Of a stretch of DNA of 64,000 nucleotides, positions 1 to 14,000 are shown one piece after another. Origin of the DNA: Balanoglossus misakiensis. Its lineage: Eukaryota; Hemichordata. The translations under genes were made by a program, and so were the position numbers. The stretch lies in contig CM082581.2 of assembly GCA_040954595.2 (NCBI GenBank), forward strand, positions 11,966,001 through 12,030,000, written 5' to 3'. The notes beneath the pieces are model-generated. The model was not told the origin of the DNA, made no database searches, and saw nothing but the letters and a program-made list of their open reading frames with translations. Numbering within the stretch: position 1 is the first letter of the stretch; the number at the start of each line of letters is the position of its first letter.

Positions 1-149
1 TTGAAAGCAAGCCCTTCAATAAACTGGTGACAACTAATGTACTGAAGGTTTACAACCAATGAAACTATTTTGAGACATTCAACCTGCAAAGCAGTCCCAT
101 TTCCAACCCAGAGTGAATATTAGCTCATTTTTGTTGCGTAATCTTTCAG

Positions 150-601
150 GGATTTGAGCGTGTCTTCAACACCCTGCCAGATATCCACCTAGATGTGCCT
201 TCTGCCTACGTTCTGATGGAACGTTTTGCAGATATCTGCGTTAAAGAGCAGTTGATGTCTGAGAAAATGAGAGCTAAGGTGCCAGTAAGGTGAGTGTTGT
301 TGTTTTACTTCGTGGTTTCCAATGCAAGGAACAAGAATGTTGCCCCTTTCACCAACATGGTTTGGTCCGTATTCATTGTTTTCTATGGTAAAGTTGGGCC
401 ACTAAGAAGGGAAATAGGGGTGAAAGGGTAGCATTGGTATAAATGATCTCTTTTCTGTCTCTGTTAGGCTCAGTTATTCAGAGCAATCAGCCAACAACAG
501 GGTGAGACACAATCTAAGAACTGTAATCTTCTTTTATTTGCAGGGGTCGCAAACGATTTGTGTCTGAAGGCGATGGAGGCAGAGTCAAAGAATCTTTATA
601 G
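150..601 (+). CDS. PDCD4: PDCD4 (programmed cell death 4), last two coding exons
   Basis: These are the 3' coding exons of a gene that begins left of the window. Exon 150-289 follows an acceptor ending TTTCAG and ends at a GTGAGT donor. Exon 544-601 follows a CAG acceptor, and the split AG|G codon joins in frame to a TAG stop at 599-601. The first exon reads as the end of the second MA3 domain (GFERVFNTLPDIHLDVP, then YVLMERFADIC). The last exon encodes the basic RGRKRFVSEGDGG tail that is characteristic of PDCD4 and nearly identical to the vertebrate end. In vertebrates PDCD4 binds the helicase eIF4A through its MA3 domains and represses cap-dependent translation; the same role is inferred here. 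The neighbouring receptors are on the opposite strand and look functionally unrelated. Confidence 0.93.
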
Positions 602-2535
602 GATGCCTACATCAAACCCTCTTCGTGGGTTTTGAACCTCGTCTACGTGTGTTGCAAGTTTTACTGCTGGTTTCAGATTCATGACATCATGGCGCAAGTT
701 CAGCTTAGTTCATTTAGGAAAGTTTGAAAAGAAAAAAAAGGTGCACATAGCCTGTCATTTCATCTGAGAGATTCAAATACCGTACAGTGGTCGAAAAGAA
801 ACTATAAAAATCCCACTTTCTCCTGAAAATTTTCCAGATTTTTTCTCCTGAATTTTTGGATTGTAGATTGTTGCCATTATTTGAATTTTCTAGTTTCTGT
901 TCTTAAGTGCCATCAATTTTGCAAAGAGTAAGCAAGCAGAAATATACAAAAAAAATTACTGATTATGTTAAGCAAAATTATAGGTGAGGTGTTTCTTGAC
1001 TTCTTGAATCAATGTTTGTCACTTTCGGTTGTACAGAGAGCTTTTCTGATATAGTTTTATTGTGGACGTAAAAAAAAAGTGAAGAAAAAAAAATATATTT
1101 TACTATTCATTAGGAGTTCGTGTGATGAGCAAAATTAGAAGTACTCTTTAAATGACATCATTCCAAGGATCCGATCTTCTGTTATTCTAATCCACCTTAA
1201 AAATTACCATTTATGTCTTTGTTATATTACAAACATGCATCAAGTTTGATAAAATTTTACCACAAATTGTAACAATTATTCAGCATTTGAATTTCTTCTA
1301 CCTAACAACTTTGAACCATTGCATATTTCAGTGTTGTGAGAAATGCCTGATTCTTTACAATAATTTTCATCATTATACCTCTGTCGCAAAATAGATATCA
1401 GCACACACTAAAAATGTGGCATTAAATGTGTTGTTCGCGCCTTCGAAAAAATAAACCTTGTTTAACTACTAAAGCTTGTAACCTTCAATTGAAATGCACA
1501 GGTTTTATATTTCTCCTTAAGCTTTCGTCTTGTCACTTTAAATGGATTTTATGGTCAAGACATTTCACAAATGTTCTGTTGGCCACAATTATCAATAATG
1601 TAGACATTTTGTTTTTGCTTGCTTGAATCAATTTTATTATGGGCAGTGAATGCCACAAAGCTTTATTTCCAAATACTTTTGATCACATTATATTGTCGAA
1701 TACCCAGTAAAGTATGTGTAACTGTATTTGAGTATGGAAAGCAACATTTTGCCATTGTGTAAAACTGGTCTTTGGACATTGTACTGTGTACATGATAAGC
1801 TATGTAAAGTTTAACCAGATGTTCAAAAGTCAATATGCAAATAGAGGTCACCTTATGGTTAACTTGTTGATAATAATGATCTTTTTCTCGACTTTTTCTA
1901 ATGATATGCTAGCTCACTGATCAAATGTTATAGGAATTTTTAACCAATCCTGGCAAAAAAAATTGTAAGAAACGTAAATGCCAGTGAAACAAAAAAAATG
2001 TGAGAAAAATATTTCGAGAATAGGTTTCCTTTTTCAATTTTAGGTAGTCTTAGATTCTGCCATGATTTCTTGCTAATCCTTTCAATATATTTGCATTATA
2101 AGGCAGCATTTTGTATGTGGGCGTAGAGAACTAAGAAATTGGTATAGGCATTAAACTTTTCATAAAGTACTACTGTTGTTGGCACCTAAACGAAAAAATG
2201 ACAAAAAATTTACCGATTAGAAAACTTCTGACAAAACCATTTACAAAAAAAACTAAGTAGCCGTTACCTCTCTTTTTGGCAGCCTTCCTACCTACACTAG
2301 TAGTTTGATTGACAAAAATTGGTTTTGCCAAAGTGGTCATGTATCAGTGAATGTTGAAATCAATGTCAAGTGTGGACGAAGAAATGATCAGATGAACTAA
2401 CATATTATGATTTGCAGGTCAAACCTGCCACGTAGCAAGAATGTAATGCATGAGAACTGCATTTCCTATGACATCGTTGTGCTTGTGTTTAAAATATTGT
2501 GGAGTCATCAAATAAAATCATAACAAGCATTTAAA
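602..2535 (+). other. Probable PDCD4 3' untranslated region
   Basis: AT-rich sequence directly follows the PDCD4 stop codon and has no long reading frame. An AATAAA at 2511-2516, with AT-rich sequence after it, is the likeliest distal poly(A) signal. An earlier AATAAA at 1450-1455 could give a shorter 3' UTR. The end at 2535 is approximate because no transcript is available. Confidence 0.5.
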
Positions 2536-3803
2536 ACATTTCCAGGTCAGACTCTTCTCTATACAGTGTGTTAAAACCCCATTACCAGTAGCTTTTTGGC
2601 TACTTTTGTAACTATTTGCTGACTGCCTTGTGACTCAAATTATGTAATACTGTTGAGTTTATACCAGTACACCTGCATGTATTCTATGTCAACTAGTGGT
2701 CACGTGACGACCATGATGCACACAATGTATACAGATAATACAATCACGTTTATGAAATTAACATCTTTATTGTAAACACATAATGTACTCTGAAACGCTA
2801 CAACCACAGATGCATTCTGGTATATGGCGCAATTGCCTACAGTATAATGGTTCAACTATAGCGCCACCAACGATACGCCCTACGTAAAAACGTGAAAGAC
2901 GATTATGGTGTGAGACTGTGTTTCTATTTTGCTCAGTTGTCTGGCAAAAGAAATAAGTAATTTAGCACGCATGACTTTACCCAGAGGTGCAGACGGCAAC
3001 TTGTGAGTGCCTACATGTACGTTCTCAAGTAGCCCCAATCGGGTGAAGTGTCCCTTTTTACATATAATTACATGTACCAACTTTCAAATCAGAAAATGTA
3101 GACCTAGTTTAGTAATTGCCAGAAAACGAACGCGTCAAAACTGTAAAATACAAATTCAAAATAGTTTTAATAAATTGGAACTTGGTTGCGGATATACACA
3201 ATGTCAAACGTCAGTTCAATGCAGAAAATCTGTGAAGTGTTACTGGCCAGTGCTAACCCCACTTTTAGTAACGACCACGTTTTTTCAATATTCTTGGACA
3301 CATAATGGCAAACAATAAACACACATCAAAAATACGTCATAACTATGACTGAAAAAAACTTGCTAATTAATGTACCTGTAAAGCTACCGAGACCATTCCA
3401 GAAAGAAAAACTACATTTGTAAATCGTGTCTTTGTCAAAGTTAAATTCCATAATTAATAAATATCGGAATTCAAGCAAGAGATAGAAAGTCTTACTTGGA
3501 TGAAATATTTTTCAAAGAACATTGTCTAATTGCCAACGATATATTTGTCATAAATGTCAAAATATGGCCTACATAGTAGCTACTTCTATTATAATTATAT
3601 TGTTTGATAATCAGTTGTCTGGAAGGTTATGTTTCTTATATATTAATATTTACAATTTTATATCGAAAATATGACTTGTGTAATAATATCTGAACAGACA
3701 TAGATAGTGTTCAGTGAGTGTTTATATAATTATAGTCCATCCTTTTCAAGTGAAAATTCGTCTGAGAGAATAGTATTTCATAGCGCAGAACTTCAAACTA
3801 TTT
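2536..3803. other. Intergenic gap between convergent genes
   Basis: AT-rich sequence between the PDCD4 3' end (+) and the aGPCR-A 3' end (-). The short reading frames have no recognisable similarity and no consistent splice signals. I see nothing functional here. Confidence 0.5.
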
Positions 3804-3809
3804 TTTATT
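3804..3809 (-). other. Candidate poly(A) signal of aGPCR-A
   Basis: TTTATT on the + strand reads AATAAA on the coding strand, about 370 nt downstream of the aGPCR-A stop codon at 4176-4178. It is the nearest canonical signal I found below the stop. Confidence 0.45.
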
Positions 3810-4175
3810 ATATATTCAGTATACTAATATGGAAGATCTTGTTTGACTGGGGTGGGGGGAGGGTAAAGAATAGAAGACGTCTTTACATGGCTCGCTTCTG
3901 TGAAATTGCAATAGAAATTCAAAGACACATCTCGATCAAGTGCAATAAAGCCTCTTGTGCGTCTGATTGATTCAACGGTTGGTTGTCTGCCAGCCCGGTT
4001 AGCATCTCCGGTCGTTATAACATTTCCATCCGCGACACGAAGGCAAACCCCTTTGAATATTATCCCAGAATTAGTGGTCGGGTCGACTATCCAAGCCCAG
4101 GTTGTAACATTTCGACTCGAAGCCCGTCCACGTATTGTATTTGTTGGAAACATTCTTGTTGAAATCCTGAACCAA

Positions 4176-5091
4176 TTACATATTGGCCGTATTTTTCATT
4201 TCCGTTTCCGTCAGGGAGACAACTTCACATCGCTCAACCACTGCGTGATTATAATTGGGGGAATTCAGTGATAATAGAGATTGGTCTTCAGCAAACTACA
4301 AACAGAGAAAAGAATTAAGAAGTCACCGTAAAATTAACTCAACTTTTATATCAAGTAAAGTTCGTTATCAATCTGTGTCATGTATCGATCAAGACATCGT
4401 AATGTTTCTTTTAATTTCATTTCAAAAACATTCCGTTACAGAAGCGATAATTTTCAAGTGGCATCTCACCTGTACACAAATTGGACTCGATGTAGTGCGG
4501 CCACTATTTTGACTCATTTTGTCGACAAGCTCACCGTCCATCACCACGTCTCTCAAAGCTGCGTCCCTGACTAAAATTAAAGTTTGAAAGTAAACAAAAA
4601 TATATGACTTTTGAATCGACAGCGTGTTTTCTCTCAAAGAATGCAATAAGCAATTGCTATAGCGACACCGCAGATGCTTTTTTATCTCATATGATCAGGC
4701 GGGACTTTCTTTGATGTGGATGTACAGCGTCACCATAAAAGTAACATAAGACGTTCTTTTGTTTTTGTGTTACTTACCGTTGTGGTTGCTGGTATAGTCC
4801 AGGTCCGTCATGACAGTTTCAGTACTTTCGTTTTTCTTCCCGACTTTCCCGCATCCTACTCCGCGATGGGAGTTGTTAGTGATTGACACTACCGAAACTG
4901 GCTGTGAAGTTTTCAGAGGCATATTCAGAGTTACAGTTTGTTTGTTTGTTTCGCGTGTTTATTCTGTTTATTTGGATGCAAAAAGCAAAACTTACAGTGT
5001 TGTAGAAGACAGCGCCTCCTGTCGTGCTGGTTTGATAATCTCCTCGTTCAAGCGCCCTCTTCTCACGTGCCCGGCGAAGAGCAGCCCGCAC
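4176..5091 (-). CDS. aGPCR-A cytoplasmic tail exons and stop
   Basis: Exons 4996-5091, 4778-4901, 4470-4570 and 4176-4295 encode a tail of about 146 residues. It begins [19 protein letters not shown], a basic juxtamembrane helix also present in aGPCR-B ([19 protein letters not shown]). The rest is rich in Ser, Thr, Asn and Asp and has no recognised domain. Acceptors TTTTAG for 4470-4570 and CTCTGTTTGTAG for 4176-4295 were chosen because they alone keep the frame open. The protein ends TEMKNTANM with a TAA stop, without an obvious PDZ ligand. Confidence 0.8.
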
Positions 5092-8000
5092 CTGTTGAAT
5101 TACAACGCATTTAAATATACATAGTTGTACCGAGTTGTTGTTATACTTCCCATGGTCTTTGGCTTAAGTGTTTTATTTCAATTGGCAGTTCTTCAAGTTC
5201 AGAATTACTCATGATAATCAGGAGTTAGTGAGAGACTGGATTACACTAACTGTGAAGGCCCATAGAGATGTTTTCCGTCTGAAATTACTTTCTGGCGAGA
5301 CAAGCTGTTGAAAAATTATACATACCTCGCCATTTAATATGCATTGGAAGAGGAATATGAAGAAACCCTGGAACACAAACAAATCATATTGATTTACAAC
5401 AATATTGTGTGCTGGAAAATGGAACTACATTGTACAATGTATTACAGCGGAAGGACACGCACATAGCACACCACACCCACGTAAATTTCACGGCTTGACA
5501 CATAATTCTGGAGGGTCTACAAATGCAACTAGTATGAATATTAATTGTTTATAAATCATTTTATTACCTGTAGTGAGTTGAAGATTGAGAATAAATACTG
5601 GAATGCGATGAGGTCCTCATTGACAGCTAACAGTCCGAAAATCCAGCTCAGACCAAGAATCGGAAGTAGAACGAGCGCCCCCTTGACGCCAGCTCTGTCA
5701 AAACCACCAGACAAAGGGTACATCAGAGAAAATACATGAAATATTTTTTTAGCGTTCATTAGCTATAACCAATGCATATGACATAAAAATGCCAAAATGA
5801 GCAAAATTTTCAAAGTCGAGAATTTGTCATTTTTTGATCGTTCATGAGCTATAACCCATGCATATGACATGAAAATGCCAAAATGAGCAAAATTTTAATG
5901 AGCTATAACCCATGCTTTTTTTCAAAAAAATGAAGAAATTTTGATATTTCGGAAAGTCGAAAAATTGTCATTTCTGGACGATTTTCATGGGCTATAACCC
6001 ATGCTTTTTTCAAAAAAATGAAGAAATTTTGATATTTCGGAAAGTCGAAAAATTGTCATTTCTGGACGATTTTCATGGGCTATAACCCATGCTTTTTTCA
6101 AAAAAATGAAGAAATTTTGATATTTCGGAAAGTCGAAAAATTGTCATTTCTGGACGATTTTCATGGGCTATAACCCATGCTTTTTTCAAAAAAATGAAGA
6201 AATTTTGATATTTCGGAAAGTCGAAAAATTGTCATTTCTGGACGATTTTCATGGGCTATAACCCATGCTTTTTTCAAAAAAATGAAGAAATTTTGATATT
6301 TCCGAAAGTCGAAAAATTGTCATTTCTGGACGATTTTCATGGGCTATAACCCATGCTTTTTTCAAAAAAATGAAGAAATTTTGATATTTCGGAAAGTCGA
6401 AAAATTGTCATTTCTGGACGATTTTCATGGGCTATAACCCATGCTTTTTTCAAAAAAATGAAGAAATTTTGATATTTCGGAAAGTCGAAAAATTGTCATT
6501 TCTGGACGATTTTCATGGGCTATAACCCATGCTTTTTTCAAAAAAATGAAGAAATTTTGATATTTCGGAAAGTCGAAAAATTGTCATTTCTGGACGATTT
6601 TCATGGGCTATAACCCATGCTTTTTTCAAAAAAATGAAGAAATTTTGATATTTCGGAAAGTCGAAAAATTGTCATTTCTGGACGATTTTCATGGGCTATA
6701 ACCCATGATTTTTTCAAAAAAATGAAGAAATTTTGATATTTCGGAAAGTCGAAAAATTGTCATTTCTGGACGATTTTCATGGGCTATAACCCATGATTTT
6801 TTCAAAAAAATGAAGAAATTTTGATATTTCGGAAAGTCGAAAAATTGTCATTTCTGGACGATTTTCATGGGCTATAACCCATGCTTTTTTCAAAAAAATG
6901 AAGAAATTTTGATATTTCGGAAAGTCGAAAAATTGTCATTTCTGGACGATTTTCATGGGCTATAACCCATGCTTTTTTCAAAAAAATGAAGAAATTTTGA
7001 TATTTCGGAAAGTCGAAAAATTGTCATTTCTGGACGATTTTCATGGGCTATAACCCATGCTTTTTTCAAAAAAATGAAGAAATTTTGATATTTCGGAAAG
7101 TCGAAAAATAGTCATTTCTGGACGATTTTCATGGGCTATAACCCATGCTTTTTTCAAAAAAATGAAGAAATTTTGATATTTCGGAAAGTCGAAAAATTGT
7201 CATTTCTGGACGATTTTCATGGGCTATAACCCATGCTTTTTTCAAAAAAATGAAGAAATTTTGATATTTCGGAAAGTCGAAAAATTGTCATTTCTGGACG
7301 ATTTTCATGGGCTATAACCCATGCTTTTTTCAAAAAAATGAAGAAATTTTGATATTTCGGAAAGTCGAAAAATTGTCATTTCTGGACGATTTTCATGGGC
7401 TATAACCCATGCTTTTTTCAAAAAAATGAAGAAATTTTGATATTTCGGAAAGTCGAAAAATTGTCATTTCTGGACGATTTTCATGGGCTATAACCCATGC
7501 TTTTTTCAAAAAAATGAAGAAATTTTGATATTTCGGAAAGTCGAAAAATTGTCATTTCTGGACGATTTTCATGGGCTATAACCCATGCTTTTTTCAAAAA
7601 AATGAAGAAATTTTGATATTTCGGAAAGTCGAAAAATTGTCATTTCTGGACGATTTTCATGGGCTATAACCCATGCTTTTTTCAAAAAAATGAAGAAATT
7701 TTGATATTTCGGAAAGTCGAAAAATTGTCATTTCTGGACGATTTTCATGGGCTATAACCCATGCTTTTTTCAAAAAAATGAAGAAATTTTGATATTTCGG
7801 AAAGTCGAAAAATTGTCATTTCTGGACGATTTTCATGGGCTATAACCCATGCTTTTTTCAAAAAAATGAAGAAATTTTGATATTTCGGAAAGTCGAAAAA
7901 TTGTCATTTCTGGACGATTTTCATGGGCTATAACCCATGCTTTTTTCAAATAAATGAAGAAATTTTGATATTTCGGAAAGTCGAAAAATTGTCATTTCTG

Positions 8001-11000
8001 GACGATTTTCATGGGCTATAACCCATGCTTTTTTCAAAAAAATGAAGAAATTTTGATATTTCGGAAAGTCGAAAAATAGTCATTTCTGGACGATTTTCAT
8101 GGGCTATAACCCATGCTTTTTTCAAAAAAATGAAGAAATTTTGATATTTCGGAAAGTCGAAAAATTGTCATTTCTGGACGATTTTCATGGGCTATAACCC
8201 ATGCTTTTTTCAAAAAAATGAAGAAATTTTGATATTTCGGAAAGTCGAAAAATTGTCATTTCTGGACGATTTTCATGGGCTATAACCCATGCTTTTTTCA
8301 AAAAAATGAAGAAATTTTGATATTTCGGAAAGTCGAAAAATTGTCATTTCTGGACGATTTTCATGGGCTATAACCCATGCTTTTTTCAAAAAAATGAAGA
8401 AATTTTGATATTTCGGAAAGTCGAAAAATTGTCATTTCTGGACGATTTTCATGGGCTATAACCCATGCTTTTTTCAAAAAAATGAAGAAATTTTGATATT
8501 TCGGAAAGTCGAAAAATTGTCATTTCTGGACGATTTTCATGGGCTATAACCCATGCTTTTTTCAAAAAAATGAAGAAATTTTGATATTTCGGAAAGTCGA
8601 AAAATTGTCATTTCTGGACGATTTTCATGGGCTATAACCCATGCTTTTTTCAAAAAAATGAAGAAATTTTGATATTTCGGAAAGTCGAAAAATTGTCATT
8701 TCTGGACGATTTTCATGGGCTATAACCCATGCTTTTTTCAAAAAAATGAAGAAATTTTGATATTTCGGAAAGTCGAAAAATTGTCATTTCTGGACGATTT
8801 TCATGGGCTATAACCCATGCTTTTTTCAAAAAAATGAAGAAATTTTGATATTTCGGAAAGTCGAAAAATTGTCATTTCTGGACGATTTTCATGGGCTATA
8901 ACCCATGCTTTTTTCAAAAAAATGAAGAAATTTTGATATTTCGGAAAGTCGAAAAATTGTCATTTCTGGACGATTTTCATGGGCTATAACCCATGCTTTT
9001 TTCAAAAAAATGAAGAAATTTTGATATTTCGGAAAGTCGAAAAATTGTCATTTCTGGACGATTTTCATGGGCTATAACCCATGCTTTTTTCAAAAAAATG
9101 AAGAAATTTTGATATTTCGGAAAGTCGAAAAATTGTCATTTCTGGACGATTTTCATGGGCTATAACCCATGCTTTTTTCAAAAAAATGAAGAAATTTTGA
9201 TATTTCGGAAAGTCGAAAAATTGTCATTTCTGGACGATTTTCATGGGCTATAACCCATGCTTTTTTCAAAAAAATGAAGAAATTTTGATATTTCGGAAAG
9301 TCGAAAAATTGTCATTTCTGGACGATTTTCATGGGCTATAACCCATGCTTTTTTCAAAAAAATGAAGAAATTTTGATATTTCGGAAAGTCGAAAAATTGT
9401 CATTTCTGGACGATTTTCATGGGCTATAACCCATGCTTTTTTCAAAAAAATGAAGAAATTTTGATATTTCGGAAAGTCGAAAAATTGTCATTTCTGGACG
9501 ATTTTCATGGGCTATAACCCATGCTTTTTTCAAAAAAATGAAGAAATTTTGATATTTCGGAAAGTCGAAAAATTGTCATTTCTGGACGATTTTCATGGGC
9601 TATAACCCATGCTTTTTTCAAAAAAATGAAGAAATTTTGATATTTCGGAAAGTCGAAAAATTGTCATTTCTGGACGATTTTCATGGGCTATAACCCATGC
9701 TTTTTTCAAAAAAATGAAGAAATTTTGATATTTCGGAAAGTCGAAAAATTGTCATTTCTGGACGATTTTCATGGGCTATAACCCATGCTTTTTTCAAAAA
9801 AATGAAGAAATTTTGATATTTCGGAAAGTCGAAAAATTGTCATTTCTGGACGATTTTCATGGGCTATAACCCATGCTTTTTTCAAAAAAATGAAGAAATT
9901 TTGATATTTCGGAAAGTCGAAAAATTGTCATTTCTGGACGATTTTCATGGGCTATAACCCATGCTTTTTTCAAAAAAATGAAGAAATTTTGATATTTCGG
10001 AAAGTCGAAAAATTGTCATTTCTGGACGATTTTCATGGGCTATAACCCATGCTTTTTTCAAAAAAATGAAGAAATTTTGATATTTCGGAAAGTCGAAAAA
10101 TTGTCATTTCTGGACGATTTTCATGGGCTATAACCCATGCTTTTTTCAAAAAAATGAAGAAATTTTGATATTTCGGAAAGTCGAAAAATTGTCATTTCTG
10201 GACGATTTTCATGGGCTATAACCCATGCTTTTTTCAAAAAAATGAAGAAATTTTGATATTTCGGAAAGTCGAAAAATTGTCATTTCTGGACGATTTTCAT
10301 GGGCTACAACCCATGCTTTTTTTAAAAAAATGAAGAAATTTTGATATTTCGGAAAGTCGAAAAATTGTCATTTCTGGACGATTTTCATGGGCTACAACCC
10401 ATGATTTTTTCAAAAAAATGAAGAAATTTTGATATTTCGGAAAGTCGAAAAATTGTCATTTCTGGACGATTTTCATGGGCTACAACCCATGATTTTTTCA
10501 AAAAAATGAAGAAATTTTGATATTTCGGAAAGTCGAAAAATTGTCATTTCTGGACGATTTTCATGGGCTACAACCCATGATTTTTTCAAAAAAATGAAGA
10601 AATTTTGATATTTCGGAAAGTCGAAAAATTGTCATTTCTGGACGATTTTCATGGGCTACAACCCATGCTTTTTTCAAAAAAATGAAGAAATTTTGATATT
10701 TCGGAAAGTCGAAAAATTGTCATTTCTGGACGATTTTCATGGGCTATAACCCATGCTTTTTTCAAAAAAATGAAGAAATTTTGATATTTCGGAAAGTCGA
10801 AAAATTGTCATTTCTGGACGATTTTCATGGGCTATAACCCATGCTTTTTTCAAAAAAATGAAGAAATTTTGATATTTCGGAAAGTCGAAAAATTGTCATT
10901 TCTGGACGATTTTCATGGGCTATAACCCATGCTTTTTTCAAAAAAATGAAGAAATTTTGATATTTCGGAAAGTCGAAAAATTGTCATTTCTGGACGATTT

Positions 11001-14000
11001 TCATGGGCTATAACCCATGCTTTTTTCAAAAAAATGAAGAAATTTTGATATTTCCGGAAAGTCGAAAAATTGTCATTTCTGGACGATTTTCATGGGCTAT
11101 AACCCATGCTTTTTTCAAAAAAATGAAGAAATTTTGATATTTCGGAAAGTCGAAAAATTGTCATTTCTGGACGATTTTCATGGGCTATAACCCATGCTTT
11201 TTTCAAAAAAATGAAGAAATTTTGATATTTCGGAAAGTCGAAAAATTGTCATTTCTGGACGATTTTCATGGGCTATAACCCATGCTTTTTTCAAAAAAAT
11301 GAAGAAATTTTGATATTTCGGAAAGTCGAAAAATTGTCATTTCTGGACGATTTTCATGGGCTATAACCCATGCTTTTTCAAAAAAATGAAGAAATTTTGA
11401 TATTTCGGAAAGTCGAAAAATTGTCATTTCTGGACGATTTTCATGGGCTATAACCCATGCTTTTTTCAAAAAAATGAAGAAATTTTGATATTTCGGAAAG
11501 TCGAAAAATTGTCATTTCTGGACGATTTTCATGGGCTATAACCCATGCTTTTTTCAAAAAAATGAAGAAATTTTGATATTTCGGAAAGTCGAAAAATTGT
11601 CATTTCTGGACGATTTTCATGGGCTATAACCCATGCTTTTTTCAAAAAAATGAAGAAATTTTGATATTTCGGAAAGTCGAAAAATTGTCATTTCTGGACG
11701 ATTTTCATGGGCTATAACCCATGCTTTTTTCAAAAAAATGAAGAAATTTTGATATTTCGGAAAGTCGAAAAATTGTCATTTCTGGACGATTTTCATGGGC
11801 TATAACCCATGCTTTTTTCAAAAAAATGAAGAAATTTTGATATTTCGGAAAGTCGAAAAATTGTCATTTCTGGACGATTTTCATGGGCTATAACTCATGC
11901 TTTTTTCAAAAAAATGAAGAAATTTTGATATTTCGGAAAGTCGAAAAATTGTCATTTCTGGACGATTTTCATGGGCTATAACCCATGCTTTTTTCAAAAA
12001 AATGAAGAAATTTTGATATTTCGGAAAGTCGAAAAATTGTCATTTCTGGACGATTTTCATGGGCTATAACCCATGCTTTTTTCAAAAAATGAAGAAATTT
12101 TGATATTTCGGAAAGTCGAAAAATTGTCATTTCTGGACGATTTTCATGGGCTATAACCCATGCTTTTTTCAAAAAATGAAGAAATTTTGATATTTCGGAA
12201 GTCGAAAAATTGTCATTTCTGGACGATTTTCATGGGCTATAACCCATGCTTTTTTCAAAAAAATGAAGAAATTTTGATATTTCGGAAAGTCGAAAAATTG
12301 TCATTTCTGGACGATTTTCATGGGCTATAACCCATGCTTTTTTCAAAAAAATGAAGAAATTTTGATATTTCGGAAAGTCGAAAAATTGTCATTTCTGGAC
12401 GATTTTCATGGGCTATAACCCATGCTTTTTTTCAAAAAAATGAAGAAATTTTGATATTTCGGAAAGTCGAAAAATTGTCATTTCTGGACGATTTTCATGG
12501 GCTATAACCCATGCTTTTTTCAAAAAAATGAAGAAATTTTGATATTTCGGAAAGTCGAAAAATTGTCATTTCTGGACGATTTTCATGGGCTATAACCCAT
12601 GCTTTTTTCAAAAAAATGAAGAAATTTTGATATTTCGGAAAGTCGAAAAATTGTCATTTCTGGACGATTTTCATGGGCTATAACCCATGCTTTTTTCAAA
12701 AAAATGAAGAAATTTTGATATTTCGGAAAGTCGAAAAATTGTCATTTCTGGACGATTTTCATGGGCTATAACCCATGCTTTTTTCAAAAAATGAAGAAAT
12801 TTTGATATTTCGGAAAGTCGAAAAATTGTCATTTCTGGACGATTTTCATGGGCTATAACCCATGCTTTTTTCAAAAAATGAAGAAATTTTGATATTTCGG
12901 AAAGTCGAAAAATTGTCATTTCTGGACGATTTTCATGGGCTATAACCATGCTTTTTTCAAAAAAATGAAGAAATTTTGATATTTCGGAAAGTCGAAAAAT
13001 TGTCATTTCTGGACGATTTTCATGGGCTAACCCATGCTTTTTTCAAAAAATGAAGAAATTTTGATATTTCGGAAAGTCGAAAAATTGTCATTTCTGGACG
13101 ATTTTCATGGGCTATAACCCATGCTTTTTTCAAAAAAATGAAGAAATTTTGATATTTCGGAAAGTCGAAAAATTGTCATTTCTGGACGATTTTCATGGGC
13201 TATAACCCATGCTTTTTTCAAAAAATGAAGAAATTTTGATATTTCGGAAAGTCGAAAAATTGTCATTTCTGGACGATTTTCATGGGCTATAACCCATGCT
13301 TTTTTCAAAAAAATGAAGAAATTTTGATATTTCGGAAAGTCGAAAAATTGTCATTTCTGGACGATTTTCATGGGCTATAAAACCATGCTTTTTTCAAAAA
13401 ATGAAGAAATTTTGATATTCCGAAAGTCGAAAAATTGTCATTTCTGGACGATTTTCATGGGCTATAACCCATGCTTTTTTCAAAAAAAATGAAGAAATTT
13501 TGATATTTCCGAAAGTCGAAAAATTGTCATTTCTGGACGATTTTCATGGGCTATAACCCATGCTTTTTTCAAAAAAATGAAGAAATTTTGATATTCCCGA
13601 AAAGTCGAAAAATTGTCATTTCTGGACGATTTTCATGGGCTATAACCCATGCTTTTTTCAAAAAAATGAAGAAATTTTGATATTTCCGAAAGTCGAAAAT
13701 TGTCATTTCTGGACGATTTTCATGGGGCTATAACCCATGCTTTTTTCAAAAAAATGAAGAAATTTTGATATTTCGGAAAGTCGAAAAATTCTCATTTCTG
13801 GACGATTTTCATGGGCTATAAACCCATGCTTTTTTCAAAAAAATGAAGAAATTTTGATATTTCGGAAAGTCGAAAAATTGTCATTTCTGGACGATTTTCA
13901 TGGGCTATAACCCATGCTTTTTTCAAAAAAATGAAGAAATTTTGATATTTCGGAAAGTCGAAAATTGTCATTTCTGGACGATTTTCATGGGCTATAACCC

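Noticed and set aside
4211-4240. A short alternative last exon of aGPCR-A using the acceptor ATCACGCAG
   Set aside because: It would give only WLSDVKLSP and a stop from a weaker acceptor. The acceptor ending TTTGTAG at 4296-4297 gives an open 39-residue end in the correct phase.
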